Assembly: GCA_002918705.1 (NCBI GenBank)
Contig: PQKR01000002.1
Location: forward strand, 434,001 to 498,000
Length of the DNA stretch: 64,000 nt
Direction of reading: 5' to 3'
Origin: Escherichia sp. ESNIH1
GTDB taxonomy: Bacteria; Pseudomonadota; Gammaproteobacteria; Enterobacterales; Enterobacteriaceae
The translations under genes were made by a program, and so were the position numbers. Within the stretch, counting starts at the first letter, position 1. Every line of letters starts with the position of its first letter. The notes below the pieces were generated by a model. It had not been told where the DNA came from, did no database searches, and saw only the letters and a program-made list of their open reading frames with translations. Below are positions 25,082-34,888 of the stretch, piece after piece.

Positions 25082-25111
25082 AACCTAAACCACTTTGCCC
25101 GCTGAAAGCAA
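25082..25111 (-). promoter_or_regulatory. his operon promoter
   Basis: On the minus strand, TTGCTT (25111-25106), an 18-base spacer and TAGGTT (25087-25082). These are, as I recall, the same hexamers and spacing as the primary his promoter of Salmonella. The predicted start is near 25075, about 30 bases before hisL. Confidence 0.85.
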
Positions 25112-25217
25112 GGGCTTTTTTTCAACATTAAATCATTTCATCTTGCTTCCTGAATTGTCAGTTGCGCTTGCCTGGCGTAGCCTTAATCCTAACGTATGAA
25201 AGCCGGGAGAATTAAGG

Positions 25218-26042
25218 ATGAAAAAAGTCGCGATTGTCGGTTTAGGCTGGCTGGGGATGCCGCTGGCGCTCTCGCTGCAGTCAAAGGGCTGGCAGGTTAC
25301 CGGCAGTAAAACCACCCAGGACGGCGTCGAGGCGGCGCGCATGTGCGGTATTGAAAGCTACCCGCTGAAGCTTGAACCGGAGCTGGTGTGCGACGCCGAC
25401 GATCTGGAAGCGTTAATGAACGTAGATGCGCTGGTGGTCACGCTGCCCGCCCGGCGGAGCGGCAGCGGGGATACCTTTTATTTGCAGGCGGTGCAGGAGA
25501 TTGTCGACAGCGCGCTGGCGAGGCGTATTCCGCGCATTATCTTTACCAGTTCAACCTCGGTATACGGTAATGCAGAGGGCAACGTCAAAGAGAGCACGCC
25601 GCTGCAACCAGTGACCCAAAGCGGGCGCACCTTAAAAGAGCTGGAGGAGTGGCTGCACAATCTGCCGGGTACCTCGGTGGATATTTTACGCCTTGCCGGG
25701 CTGGTCGGGCCGGGCCGCCATCCGGGCCGCTTCTTTGCCGGTAAAACCGCCCCTGACGGAGGCCACGGCGTCAATCTGGTGCATCTGGAGGACGTTATCG
25801 CCGCGATTACGCTGTTATTGCAGGCGCCGAAAGGGGGGCATATCTACAATCTTTGCGCCCCCCGACACCCGGCGCGATCCGAATTTTACCCGGTGATGGC
25901 ACGCCAGCTGGGCCTCGAGCCGCCGCTGTTTACCGAGAGCGGAGCCGGCAGCAAAGGCAAGCTTGTTGATGGAAGCCGCATCACCAATGAATTAGGGTTT
26001 GAATACCAGTACCCCGATCCGCTGATCATGCCGATGGAGTAG
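25218..26042 (+). CDS. yeeZ: NAD(P)-dependent SDR-family protein YeeZ
   Basis: This 274-aa extended-SDR/epimerase-like protein has an N-terminal dinucleotide-binding motif (VAIVGLGWLGMPLA, residues 4-17) and a catalytic-type region with SSTSVYG. The usual Tyr-xxx-Lys pair is not obvious, so catalysis is uncertain. It matches the E. coli YeeZ position next to the his promoter and upstream of yeeY. GGGAGAATTAAGG lies just before the ATG. Substrate and role are unknown. Confidence 0.9.
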   Translation: MKKVAIVGLGWLGMPLALSLQSKGWQVTGSKTTQDGVEAARMCGIESYPLKLEPELVCDADDLEALMNVDALVVTLPARRSGSGDTFYLQAVQEIVDSALARRIPRIIFTSSTSVYGNAEGNVKESTPLQPVTQSGRTLKELEEWLHNLPGTSVDILRLAGLVGPGRHPGRFFAGKTAPDGGHGVNLVHLEDVIAAITLLLQAPKGGHIYNLCAPRHPARSEFYPVMARQLGLEPPLFTESGAGSKGKLVDGSRITNELGFEYQYPDPLIMPME

Positions 26043-26085
26043 GGGCAGCAGCCTGGGGATGGGTCGCATACCCTATGGGGCGAAC

Positions 26086-27015
26086 ATGAAACCATTGCTG
26101 GATGTTCTCGTTATCCTTGATGCCCTCGAAAAAGAGGGCAGCTTTGCCGCGGCCTCGGCGAAGCTCTACAAAACGCCCTCCGCGCTGAGCTACACCGTGC
26201 ATAAGCTGGAGAGCGATCTCAACATCCAGCTTCTTGACCGCAGCGGCCATCGGGCAAAATTTACCCGTACCGGCCAGATGCTGTTGGAGAAGGGGCGCGA
26301 GGTGCTGCATACGGTGCGCGAGCTGGAGAAGCAGGCTATTAAACTCAACGAGGGTTGGGAGAACTATCTCACCATTGGTGTGGATGATACTTTTCCCTTC
26401 TCGCTGCTGCTGCCGCTTATCGACGCCTTTTATCAGCAGCACAGTGTCACCCGGCTAAAATTTATCAACGGCGTGCTGTCCGGCTCGTGGGAGGCATTGA
26501 TTCAAGGGCGAGCCGATATTATCGTCGGCGCGCTGCACGACCCACCTCCGCTAAGCGGATTTGGCTTTGCCCGCCTCGGCAGCCTCGAGCAGGTATTTGC
26601 CGTTGCCCCCCATCATCCGCTAGCCCAGGCGGCAGAGCCGCTTGCCCGGCGAGAGATCAAACGCCACCGCGCTATCGTGGTGGGGGAGGCGAGTCCAGGC
26701 TGTTCGCGTTCCCAACTGCTGCTGGAGGATCAGGAGGCGATCGCCGTTTTTGATTTTAAGGCTAAACTGGATCTGCTCATTGGCGGTCTTGGCTGCGGTT
26801 ATCTGCCACGCTACCTGGCACAGCTTTTTTTGAACAGCGGTGCGCTGGTAGAGAAGCGGGTGGTCGCGCAGATGCCAGCCGAACCGGTATGGATTGGCTG
26901 GAATGAGCAGACCGCAGGGCTGGCAAGCGGCTGGTGGTGCACGGAAATTTTAGCAAGTCGTGCGATCGCTGGCGTTTACGATTCGGTAAGTGGCCGTGAA
27001 TCAGGCATGCGTTAA
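26086..27015 (+). CDS. yeeY: LysR-family transcriptional regulator YeeY
   Basis: This 309-aa LysR regulator has an N-terminal winged helix (GSFAAASAKLYKTPSALSYTV, then LESDLNIQLLDR) and a periplasmic-binding-like effector domain (from about residue 90). It matches E. coli YeeY. The ATG at 26086 gives the family start MKPLLDVL and has GGGGCG upstream; an earlier in-frame ATG at 26059 is unlikely. Targets are not established; it follows yeeZ by 43 bases, so the two may be cotranscribed. Confidence 0.92.
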   Translation: MKPLLDVLVILDALEKEGSFAAASAKLYKTPSALSYTVHKLESDLNIQLLDRSGHRAKFTRTGQMLLEKGREVLHTVRELEKQAIKLNEGWENYLTIGVDDTFPFSLLLPLIDAFYQQHSVTRLKFINGVLSGSWEALIQGRADIIVGALHDPPPLSGFGFARLGSLEQVFAVAPHHPLAQAAEPLARREIKRHRAIVVGEASPGCSRSQLLLEDQEAIAVFDFKAKLDLLIGGLGCGYLPRYLAQLFLNSGALVEKRVVAQMPAEPVWIGWNEQTAGLASGWWCTEILASRAIAGVYDSVSGRESGMR

Positions 27016-27099
27016 AAAAGAATGGCCTGATGGTGGTATACCATCTTGTCATCGCGCCTCACTTTGGGGCAAAATATGTCGCCTGCAAAAAATGACACT

Positions 27100-27130
27100 A
27101 ACCGACGTTAAACGCGTCGGTTATTTTTTT
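27100..27130 (+). terminator. rho-independent terminator between yeeY and yoeI-plaP
   Basis: AACCGACG (27100-27107) pairs with CGTCGGTT (27115-27122), followed by ATTTTTTT. It lies about 85 bases after yeeY and 98 before yoeI, so it either ends yeeY or acts in the plaP leader. Confidence 0.8.
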
Positions 27131-27227
27131 GCATCAAAACGTCATTTAAAACCAAGAGGCCGGGCTTCGTACCGGATAGATACACATTTAAAAACCGACA
27201 GTCGTTGTCGCTGAGGAAAGAAACAAA

Positions 27228-27290
27228 ATGGGGCAATTTTTTGCTATTGCGACGGCATTCGCCGTAATGGGGGCTGACCATGTCGCATAA
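27228..27290 (+). CDS. yoeI: small protein YoeI
   Basis: This 20-codon frame starts at ATG 27228 with GAGGAAAG upstream and encodes [20 protein letters not shown], nearly the E. coli YoeI peptide known to lie just before yeeF/plaP. The middle is hydrophobic, consistent with a small membrane-associated peptide. It overlaps the plaP start by 11 bases in another frame, so its translation probably couples to or competes with plaP. Conservation of the peptide supports its being real. Confidence 0.85.
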   Translation: MGQFFAIATAFAVMGADHVA

Positions 27291-28638
27291 CGTTACTCCA
27301 AAAACCTCTCGCGTGGAACTGCGTAAATCGCTTACGTTGATTCCGGTTGTTATGATGGGTCTTGCCTATATGCAGCCGATGACGCTGTTCGATACGTTCG
27401 GCATTGTCTCTGGTCTGACCGATGGTCATGTCGCGACCGCGTATGCGTTTGCGCTGGTGGCTATTCTCTTTACTGCGCTGAGCTACGGTAAACTGGTGCG
27501 TCGTTTCCCGTCTGCTGGCTCAGCCTATACCTATGCCCAGAAATCCATTAGCCCGGCCGTTGGCTTTATGGTGGGCTGGTCGTCGCTGCTGGACTACCTG
27601 TTCATGCCGATGATCAACATTCTGCTGGCTAAAATCTACTTCGAAGCGCTGGTGCCCAGCGTGCCGTCGTGGATCTTTGTGGTGGCGCTGGTGGCCTTTA
27701 TGACCATTTCGAACCTGCGCAGCATTAAATCCGTTGCCAACTTCAACACCCTGATCGTTATTCTGCAGATGGGTATTGTGGCTGCTATTGTCGGTCTGAT
27801 TGTTTACGGCGTAGCGCACGGCGAAGGCGCGGGTACGCTGACCAGCACCCGTCCGTTCTGGTCGGAAGGCGCGCACGTAGTGCCGATGATCACCGGTGCG
27901 ACCATTCTGTGCTTCTCGTTCCTGGGCTTCGACGGCATCTCTTCTCTGTCGGAAGAGACCAAAGACGCCGAGCGCGTGATCCCGAAAGCGATCTTCCTGA
28001 CGGCGCTGATTGGCGGCCTGGTCTTTATCGTGGCCTCCTACTTCCTGCAGCTCTACTTCCCGGACATCAGCCGCTTCAAAGATCCTGATGCGTCTCAGCC
28101 GGAAATCATGCTCTACGTGGCGGGTAAAACCTTCCAGTTCGGCGTGCTGATCTTCTCGACCATCACCGTACTGGCTTCCGGTATGGCGGCGCACGCGGGC
28201 GTTTCTCGCCTGATGTATGTGATGGGTCGCGACGGCGTATTCCCGAGCCGCTTCTTTGGCTACGTGCACCCGAAATGGCGTACCCCGGCCTGGAACGTGC
28301 TGCTGGTTGGCGCGATTGCTCTGCTGGCGATTAACTTTGACCTGGTCACCGCGACGGCGCTGATCAACTTCGGTGCGCTGGTGGCCTTCACCTTCGTTAA
28401 CCTGTCGGTGATCTCGCAGTTCTGGATCCGTGAGAAGCGTAACAAGACGCTGAAAGATCACTTCAACTTCCTGATCCTGCCGCTGTGCGGTGCCCTGACC
28501 GTGGGCGCGCTGTGGCTGAACCTGGAAGAGAGCTCAATGATTCTGGGCCTGATCTGGGGCGGTATTGGTCTGGTCTATCTGGCCTGCGTGACCAAAAGCT
28601 TCCGCAACCCGGTTCCGCAGTACGAAGACGTTGCGTAA
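27280..28638 (+). CDS. plaP: putrescine importer PlaP (APC family)
   Basis: This 452-aa inner-membrane permease of the amino acid-polyamine-organocation family has about 12 hydrophobic helices. The first carries the substrate-binding unwound region ([19 protein letters not shown]), and the region near residue 210 reads [17 protein letters not shown], typical of APC helix 6. It corresponds to E. coli PlaP (YeeF), a proton-coupled putrescine importer linked to surface motility. It overlaps yoeI and is followed by a strong terminator. Confidence 0.94.
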   Translation: MSHNVTPKTSRVELRKSLTLIPVVMMGLAYMQPMTLFDTFGIVSGLTDGHVATAYAFALVAILFTALSYGKLVRRFPSAGSAYTYAQKSISPAVGFMVGWSSLLDYLFMPMINILLAKIYFEALVPSVPSWIFVVALVAFMTISNLRSIKSVANFNTLIVILQMGIVAAIVGLIVYGVAHGEGAGTLTSTRPFWSEGAHVVPMITGATILCFSFLGFDGISSLSEETKDAERVIPKAIFLTALIGGLVFIVASYFLQLYFPDISRFKDPDASQPEIMLYVAGKTFQFGVLIFSTITVLASGMAAHAGVSRLMYVMGRDGVFPSRFFGYVHPKWRTPAWNVLLVGAIALLAINFDLVTATALINFGALVAFTFVNLSVISQFWIREKRNKTLKDHFNFLILPLCGALTVGALWLNLEESSMILGLIWGGIGLVYLACVTKSFRNPVPQYEDVA

Positions 28639-28660
28639 CTGAACGCACTCGTAAAACAAA

Positions 28661-28688
28661 AAAGCCAGCTGAGAAGCTGGCTTTTTTT
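28661..28688 (+). terminator. plaP rho-independent terminator
   Basis: AAAGCCAGCT, GAGA loop, AGCTGGCTTT, then a T-run to 28688; ten paired bases. Confidence 0.94.
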
Positions 28689-28710
28689 ATGCGATGCAGT
28701 ATGTCAGAGA

Positions 28711-28784
28711 GTAGGTCGGATAAGCGCAGCGCCATCCGGCGGTGTCGCTCATGTCGGGCGGCGGCTCTTCCTTGCCCGACCTAC
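28711..28784. repeat. REP pair (BIME) between plaP and sbcB
   Basis: GTAGGTCGGATAAGCGCAGC...CATCCGGC (28711-28740) and GTCGGGCGGC...GCCCGACCTAC (28753-28784) are inverted REP units between the convergent plaP and sbcB transcripts, a typical BIME position. Confidence 0.85.
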
Positions 28785-28793
28785 GATCTTTAT

Positions 28794-30230
28794 TCACACT
28801 ATTTCTTGCGCATACTGATAGAGCGCTTTAATCAGGGCCAGCTTTTCGCTATCGCCAGCGTGCTGCTGATAGAGCGCCTCCAGTTCCTCCGCCCATGCCT
28901 GCAAGAACTCCGGCGTAAAGACGTTACGGCGATGCTGGAGCCAGCGCTGCTGCTCGTTCTCATCCAGCGTGCCGGGGAAGTTGCGCGCCCGGTAGTTATA
29001 CAGCAGCTTCTCAATGCGCTTATCGGCAAAGGTGATATCCAGCGCTGGCAGGTTTTGCGGATCGGTCGCCAGTACGATTTTCATTGCTGCGCGATCGGCA
29101 TCGCTAAAGAAGCCATTGTATAGCTGGGCGTCAACGTTTTCCGAAGGTACAAACGGCTCTGCTTCAGCAAAGATAGCCAGCACTTTCTCCCGAATCACTG
29201 GGTTATCGCGCAGAATTTGCAGGTTCGCCAGGCAGGCTTGGCGGTTAATACCCAGCCGATCGGCGTCTTCTGGACGCAGCGTATTCGCCTGCGCCAGCAC
29301 CGGGCACTTATTAAGATGCACCAGCTTCACCGGTACGGCGGAGGCATCGCCCAGATCCGCCTTAGGCGTATAGAGACGCTCGCGCAGCGCGTCGGCGTCC
29401 AGTTCCAGCAGAGGAGACATATCCCCGGCCAGATCCACCATGATCACCGCGTTTCGGTTCTCCGGATGCCAGGCCAGTGGTGCAACCCAGCTGGTATTGC
29501 CCCGGTCGGCGCCGAACATGCCGGAGACGTGCACCAGCGGTTTCATCTGCGGCACATCGATCAGCGTGGTCAGCTTCTGCTTGCTGCGGTAGGCGTAGAG
29601 GTAGTTAAACAGCTTCGGCTGGCGCGCTTTAACCAGCTGCGCCATCGCAATGGTGGCGTAGACATCCGCCATCGCGTCGTGGGCATTACTGTGCTCGATG
29701 CCGTTAGCCTGCGTCAGATGTTCCAGGCGGAAGCTTGGCAGGCCGTCATCGTTCTCTGGCCAGTTGATGCCCTCCGGGCGCAGGGCGTAGCAGGCGCGCA
29801 TCACGTCCAGCAGATCCCAGCGGGAGTTGCTGTGCTGCCAGCTCCAGGCGTAGGGATCGTAGAAGTTGCGGTAGAAAATATTGCGCGTGACTTCGTCATC
29901 GAAGCGGACGTTGTTATAGCCCACCACGCAGGTCTCCGGCACGGTGAAGATGTCGTGGATCCGCTTGGCGAAGGCGGCTTCATTATCTCCTTTTTCCCGG
30001 GCGAGCTGCGGCGTAATGCCAGTTATCATCACGGCTTCCGGCTGCGGCAGGTAGTCATCCGCAGGCTGGCAGTAGAACACCTCCGGCTCGCCAATCGGTG
30101 TGAAATCCTCATCGGTACGGAGGGCGGCAAACTGCGCCGGCCGATCCAGCGACGGGCTGGTCCCGAAGGTTTCGTAGTCGTGGAAAAGAAAAGTTGGCTG
30201 CGCAGCGGAATCTGACACCTGAGATATCAT
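28794..30230 (-). CDS. sbcB: exodeoxyribonuclease I (SbcB)
   Basis: This single-strand 3'-5' DNA exonuclease acts in recombination and mismatch repair; it binds SSB. The 478-aa protein has the DEDD exonuclease motifs FHDYETFG (Asp18, Glu20), GYNNVRFDDEVTRN and SNAHDAMADVYAT, then the SH3-like and helical C-terminal domains. It is very close to E. coli ExoI (475 aa). The ATG at 30230 adds a few residues at the N-terminus compared with E. coli. Confidence 0.97.
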   Translation of the reverse strand: MISQVSDSAAQPTFLFHDYETFGTSPSLDRPAQFAALRTDEDFTPIGEPEVFYCQPADDYLPQPEAVMITGITPQLAREKGDNEAAFAKRIHDIFTVPETCVVGYNNVRFDDEVTRNIFYRNFYDPYAWSWQHSNSRWDLLDVMRACYALRPEGINWPENDDGLPSFRLEHLTQANGIEHSNAHDAMADVYATIAMAQLVKARQPKLFNYLYAYRSKQKLTTLIDVPQMKPLVHVSGMFGADRGNTSWVAPLAWHPENRNAVIMVDLAGDMSPLLELDADALRERLYTPKADLGDASAVPVKLVHLNKCPVLAQANTLRPEDADRLGINRQACLANLQILRDNPVIREKVLAIFAEAEPFVPSENVDAQLYNGFFSDADRAAMKIVLATDPQNLPALDITFADKRIEKLLYNYRARNFPGTLDENEQQRWLQHRRNVFTPEFLQAWAEELEALYQQHAGDSEKLALIKALYQYAQEIV

Positions 30231-30375
30231 CCTTAAGTTAAGTTACTTCTCTATTTTAAACCATAGTTATCCGTAACGGAAATGGATAAAAGTAAAGGAG
30301 AGAGATTTTACCTTCTCCCCTTAATGTATATATACTTCACAAATGCTTAAATATGTAAATATATATATTGTTGAT

Positions 30376-31509
30376 TTAATTTCCTACGCCGCTTTGTACG
30401 GCCATCTCAGCGGAAGGATAAGGTTTTACATCGTCAATGAGTTTATTATGAAGAACGTCGTGCAATTTCTTTTCGAGAAACGTGTATGATAAAAAAGATG
30501 TTATCATGAGTAATGGAATAAATAAGGCAATGATGCTCAATGCTTTTTCTAAGCCTTCATATCCAGCCACATTAATTAATAGCATTGCTATTGTCATAAC
30601 AAATATATGGCATAAATAAATCGAGAATGACATATTCCCTGCCTTGATAAGGCCTTTAGGTAGCTTAATATTTTCCTGAATATAGTCTGCGCAGAAAATT
30701 AGTAATAAGAAAGATACCATGTAAAACATGCCAAAGTTAGTAGGTCCATGATCAATGGTATTGATGTTCAACACATACGCAGTGAAGGGGGTGATAAAAG
30801 AAAAAAATATCAATAGGTTAAACATGGTTCGACTGCGAACCTGCAAGACTCGTTTTTTATAAATTAGCGCACAAATTACCCCAAAAACAAACTCAAACAT
30901 CATCCTTTGCATCATGAGATTAATATAGCCAAACCCAACTACAACGGGCTTAGGGTCTGTAAGGTTGAGAACGCGTGGCAAAGCTATGAGTGTTAAAGCG
31001 AACCACAAAAATACCGCGAGATGTTTAAAGCGGCCAAAAAAGAAGCAGATGGCAAAAACGAGATAAAAATAGGCTTCGTAATTAAGCGTCCATCCTTGCG
31101 GAAGAGCAGCTGCTCCAAAATAAATGGCACTATCGAAATTTAATGGTATGAACGCGAGACTCTTGATAATGTTGGCAACATTAATTTCACCAAGATTACT
31201 CCAGTTGATTAATACAACATAAGCCAGTGTCCAGAATGCATAAGGTGGCCAAATTCTTATTATTCTCTTCAAGATAAATTTTTTACCATCTTGTTTTTTA
31301 TAGTTATAAGAGGTAAGCGTAATAATAAATCCACTGATAATAAAGAAAAGATCGACACCGTATGCTCCCGGTAGCATCCAATGCATAGCACTGCTTTCAA
31401 AAGGCGTGCCCCTGAAAAGATCCCTAAGATGACATATGACAACAGATATCGCTGCGAATCCTCTTAGAGCTTGGATAAACTCAAGTTTATTATGACTTCT
31501 TTCTTGCAT
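30376..31509 (-). CDS. acyltransferase family 3 membrane protein (OafA/NodX type)
   Basis: This 377-aa membrane protein has about 10 helices and the family 3 signatures: ALRGFAAISVVICHL near residue 15 with the conserved Arg-Gly and His, and GVDLFFIISGFIITL near 51. Such proteins transfer acetyl or other acyl groups to sugars of O-antigen, peptidoglycan or secondary polysaccharides. It has no counterpart between sbcB and dacD in E. coli, and its AT-rich composition contrasts with both neighbours, indicating gene acquisition. A role in O-antigen O-acetylation is plausible, since serotype-modifying acyltransferases are often unlinked to the O locus, but unproved. Confidence 0.85.
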   Translation of the reverse strand: MQERSHNKLEFIQALRGFAAISVVICHLRDLFRGTPFESSAMHWMLPGAYGVDLFFIISGFIITLTSYNYKKQDGKKFILKRIIRIWPPYAFWTLAYVVLINWSNLGEINVANIIKSLAFIPLNFDSAIYFGAAALPQGWTLNYEAYFYLVFAICFFFGRFKHLAVFLWFALTLIALPRVLNLTDPKPVVVGFGYINLMMQRMMFEFVFGVICALIYKKRVLQVRSRTMFNLLIFFSFITPFTAYVLNINTIDHGPTNFGMFYMVSFLLLIFCADYIQENIKLPKGLIKAGNMSFSIYLCHIFVMTIAMLLINVAGYEGLEKALSIIALFIPLLMITSFLSYTFLEKKLHDVLHNKLIDDVKPYPSAEMAVQSGVGN

Positions 31510-31924
31510 GGTTAAGCCTTGCTATCAAATGAAAACTACCGATCCGTTAAATGACTCCCTTCTTATAGGCGAGTCCATGTTATTAGTTTGTAAAATCACT
31601 TCCTCTTATTAATGAAAATCACTAATCCTTACCAAGCTAATAGGCTATCAATCCTCATGAAGAACGAATCTTGATGCGCTCTATCTTTTTTGCCGCTTGA
31701 TAATGCATAGCATTCATGTATTCAATATGTAAATAAGTTGTGAATCATATTGGAAATGTGTAAAAGCAACAACCCCACAAAAGAGATAATTTTTGCTAAA
31801 TATAATTGCGTGATGGATCACATTTTCAGCGTCACTGTAACATTTGTTTGCAATTGTTCCAGGATCCGACACAACATTTTCCGTAAAAAGGTCAGCTCTT
31901 TTGTACGACCTTAAGGATATCCTC
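31510..31924. other. AT-rich divergent intergenic region
   Basis: 415 bases lie between the divergent acyltransferase and dacD. I see no open frame that looks real. A TATAAT at 31801-31806 could serve dacD but lacks a good -35 hexamer. The region nearest the acyltransferase probably came with that gene. Confidence 0.5.
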
Positions 31925-33088
31925 TTGAAACGCCGTCTGTTTATTGCCGCTTCCCTCCTTGCTGTTTGCGTGAATTCTGCACTGGCTGCCGATCTCTCTT
32001 TCGCTGTACAGCCTCCGCAGATCCAGGCCGGTGCCTGGGTACTAATGGACTACACCACGGGGCAGATATTGACCGCAGGCAATGAACATCAGCAGCGTAA
32101 TCCGGCTAGCCTGACCAAGCTGATGACCGGCTATGTGGTTGACCGCGCTATCGATAGCAAGCGCATCACGCCGGACGATATTGTTACCGTTGGTAAAGAC
32201 GCCTGGGCGAAGGGAAATCCGGTATTTGATGGCTCCTCGCTGATGTTTATCAAGCCGGGGGATCGCATTTCGGTGCGCGACCTTAGCCGTGGCCTGATCG
32301 TTGACTCTGGCAACGATGCCTGCGTAGCGCTGGCGGACTATGTCGCTGGAGGACAGCCGCAGTTTGTGAAGATGATGAACAGCTACGCGCAGAAGCTCAA
32401 CCTGCGCGATACCCATTTTGAAACTGTCCACGGTCTGGATGCGCCGGGCCAGCATAGCTCGGCCTACGATCTGGCCGTGCTCTCTCGGGCCATCATCCAC
32501 GGTGAGCCTGAGTTCTACCACATGTATAGCGAGAAGAGTCTGACCTGGAACGGCATTACCCAGCAGAACCGTAACGGCCTGCTGTGGGATAAGTCGCTTA
32601 ACGTTGACGGCCTGAAAACCGGCCATACTTCCGGGGCTGGCTTCAACCTTATCGCCTCCAGCGTCAATGGTCAGCGGCGACTGATTGCGGTGGTGATGGG
32701 GGGTGAAAGCCCGAAAGGACGTGAGGAGCAGGCGCGTAAGCTGTTGCACTGGGGCGATGACAACTTCGATACCGTGCAGATCCTGCATAAGGGAAAACAG
32801 GTAGGGAACGAGCGCGTCTGGTACGGTGACAAAGAGAAGGTAGCGCTGGGCACGGATCGCGACTTCTGGCTGGCGCTGCCGAAGTCCGATCTGGACCATA
32901 TCAAAGCTAAGTACGTGCTAAGTAGCCATGAGCTGGAAGCACCGATGCCTGCAAACCAGCAGGTAGGTGAAGTAGAGCTATACGATAAAGATAAGCTGAT
33001 TGCCCGCTCACCGCTGGTGACCCTGGAAGCGGTCGAGAAAGGGGGGATTTTCTCCCGGATGAGCGACTACCTGCACCACGTTCTGTAA
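31925..33088 (+). CDS. dacD: D-alanyl-D-alanine carboxypeptidase DacD (PBP6b)
   Basis: This periplasmic low-molecular-weight penicillin-binding protein trims pentapeptide side chains of peptidoglycan. With the TTG at 31925 as start it has 387 aa (E. coli 388), a signal peptide cleaved near residue 22 (SALA), the active-site S62-LT-K65 in ASLTKLM, SGN in VDSGNDA, and KTG in LKTGHTSG. The C-terminus ends in an amphipathic helix (SRMSDYLHHVL) that anchors it to the membrane. AAGGAT eight bases upstream supports the TTG; an earlier in-frame TTG at 31844 would spoil the signal peptide. Confidence 0.95.
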   Translation: MKRRLFIAASLLAVCVNSALAADLSFAVQPPQIQAGAWVLMDYTTGQILTAGNEHQQRNPASLTKLMTGYVVDRAIDSKRITPDDIVTVGKDAWAKGNPVFDGSSLMFIKPGDRISVRDLSRGLIVDSGNDACVALADYVAGGQPQFVKMMNSYAQKLNLRDTHFETVHGLDAPGQHSSAYDLAVLSRAIIHGEPEFYHMYSEKSLTWNGITQQNRNGLLWDKSLNVDGLKTGHTSGAGFNLIASSVNGQRRLIAVVMGGESPKGREEQARKLLHWGDDNFDTVQILHKGKQVGNERVWYGDKEKVALGTDRDFWLALPKSDLDHIKAKYVLSSHELEAPMPANQQVGEVELYDKDKLIARSPLVTLEAVEKGGIFSRMSDYLHHVL

Positions 33089-33172
33089 CGATCTGCGGGC
33101 AGGCTGGCAACTCTGCGAGTCTGCTCGCATACTGAACAGGCAAGGGTGACACTAAACCCTTAATAAGAGAGA

Positions 33173-33188
33173 GTGTATATCCATACAG
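33173..33188 (+). promoter_or_regulatory. LexA-like box upstream of sbmC
   Basis: GTGT-N8-ACAG (33173-33188) differs from the CTGT-N8-ACAG consensus by one base and lies 20 bases before sbmC. sbmC is an SOS gene in E. coli, so LexA control is expected. Confidence 0.65.
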
Positions 33189-33207
33189 CAATCATCGCGG
33201 AGGCAGC

Positions 33208-33681
33208 ATGGACTACAGTATCAGACAGCTTGATAAGCGCACCATTGCCGGGTTTCATCTGGTTGGACCGTGGGAAAAGACCGTTAAGCAGGGTTTTGAG
33301 CAGCTCACCCTCTGGGTGCAAACGAAGAATCTCCAGCCGCAGGAGTGGATCGCCGTCTACTACGATAACCCTGACGAAGTGCCACCGGAGAAGCTGCGTG
33401 CCGACACGGTCATTTCGGTTCCTGAGGGCTTTACCGTACCGGAAAACAGCGAAGGCGTGATCCTGAGCGAACTGCCCGGCGGTCAGTACGCCGTAGCCCG
33501 GGCGCGGGTCTATAACGAAGAGTTTGAGAAAACATGGGATCTCTTTTTTGACAGCCTGCTTCCGGATGCCTACTACCAGATTGCTGCCCGGCCCTGCTTT
33601 GAGCGCTACCTGAATGCGGACAATAGCAGCGGCTACTGGGACGTTGAGATGCATATTCCCGTTGAGCCTAAATCACTGTAA
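33208..33681 (+). CDS. sbmC: DNA gyrase inhibitor SbmC (GyrI)
   Basis: This 157-aa protein of the GyrI-like/SOUL-related fold protects DNA gyrase against peptide toxins such as microcin B17 and CcdB, acting in the cytoplasm. It is recognisable by [20 protein letters not shown] near the start and [17 protein letters not shown] in the middle, as in E. coli SbmC. A LexA-like box sits at the promoter, fitting SOS induction. Confidence 0.95.
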   Translation: MDYSIRQLDKRTIAGFHLVGPWEKTVKQGFEQLTLWVQTKNLQPQEWIAVYYDNPDEVPPEKLRADTVISVPEGFTVPENSEGVILSELPGGQYAVARARVYNEEFEKTWDLFFDSLLPDAYYQIAARPCFERYLNADNSSGYWDVEMHIPVEPKSL

Positions 33682-33829
33682 GCACAGGCTTGCTGTTGAT
33701 GATGAAGGTCTGTTTAACTGTTTTGCTCAATGAATAACTATTTTTAACGGGGTTTTCAGTAACAAGACTGAGGCCCCGTCGCGAAAATTCGCTACAATTG
33801 CGCCTTTGTCGTTTTAGCCGGAGAGCGTG

Positions 33830-34888
33830 GTGCGCACCGACAAATCACTCAGCCCCTTTGAAATACGCCTGTATCGTCACTATCGCCTCGTGCACGGGGC
33901 CAGGATAGCGCTGGCGTTTATCCTCACCTTTCTGCTGGTGCGCCTGCTGGACATCCCGGAGGGGACATGGCCGCTGATCACCCTGGTAGTGGTTATGGGG
34001 CCAATCTCCTTCTGGGGGAACGTGGTGCCACGCGCTTACGAGCGTATCGGCGGCACTATCCTCGGCTCGGCGCTGGGGCTGATTGCCCTAAAGCTGGAGC
34101 TGATCTCCCTGCCGCTGATGCTGCTCTGGTGCGCCGCCGCAATGTTTCTCTGCGGCTGGCTGGCGCTGGGCAAGAAGCCTTACCAGGCGCTATTGATCGG
34201 TATTACGCTCGCGGTGGTGGTAGGCGCCCCGGCGGGGGATATGAACATCGCCCTGTGGCGCGGCGGCGATGTGATCTTAGGCTCGCTGCTGGCGATGCTG
34301 TTTACCGGCATCTGGCCGCAGCGGGCATTTCTGCACTGGCGCATCCAGATGGCGAACTATGTCACCAATTTTAACCGTGTCTACCAGGCTGGCTTCTCGC
34401 CGAACCTGGTGGAGCGCCCGCGGCTGGAGAAGCATCTGCAAAGCATCCTCAACGACGTGGTGAAGATGCGCGGCCTGATTGTGCCTGCCAGCAAGGAGAC
34501 GCACATTCAGAAAGCGATCTTTGAAGCTATTCAGACCGTAAGCCGTAACATGGTGTGCATGCTAGAGCTGCAGATCAACGCCCACTGGGCGTCGCGAGCC
34601 AGCCACTTTGTGATGCTTAACGCCCGGACGATCCGCGAGACGCAGACCATGACGCAGCAAACGCTGCTCACCATTGCGCATGCGCTCTACGAGGGGAATC
34701 CGCAGCCAATCCTTGCCAATAGCGGGCGGCTTAATGAGATTGTGGCCGAGCTGCGGGAGCTGATTCAGCAACATAAAGATGAGACCCTGGCGGAAACCCC
34801 GATGCACGGCTACGTGTGGTTAAGTATGGAGCTGGCGCGGCAGCTGGAGCTGCTCTCGCATCTTATCTGCCGGGCGCTGCGCAAATAA
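33830..34888 (+). CDS. yeeA: FUSC-family inner membrane protein YeeA
   Basis: This 352-aa protein is close to E. coli YeeA. The N-terminal half has about six hydrophobic helices (from residue 24 to about 165, including WPLITLVVVMGPISFWGNVVPRA split across two helices). The C-terminal half is soluble and helical, a single FUSC module related to aromatic acid exporter subunits. I chose the second of two tandem GTG codons because GGAG lies six bases before it and it gives the E. coli start. The function is not established; export of small molecules is inferred from the family. Confidence 0.92.
   Translation: MRTDKSLSPFEIRLYRHYRLVHGARIALAFILTFLLVRLLDIPEGTWPLITLVVVMGPISFWGNVVPRAYERIGGTILGSALGLIALKLELISLPLMLLWCAAAMFLCGWLALGKKPYQALLIGITLAVVVGAPAGDMNIALWRGGDVILGSLLAMLFTGIWPQRAFLHWRIQMANYVTNFNRVYQAGFSPNLVERPRLEKHLQSILNDVVKMRGLIVPASKETHIQKAIFEAIQTVSRNMVCMLELQINAHWASRASHFVMLNARTIRETQTMTQQTLLTIAHALYEGNPQPILANSGRLNEIVAELRELIQQHKDETLAETPMHGYVWLSMELARQLELLSHLICRALRK

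Noticed and set aside
31811..31830. CRP-like GTGA...TCAC upstream of dacD
   Set aside because: The half-sites are separated by four bases, not the six required for CRP.
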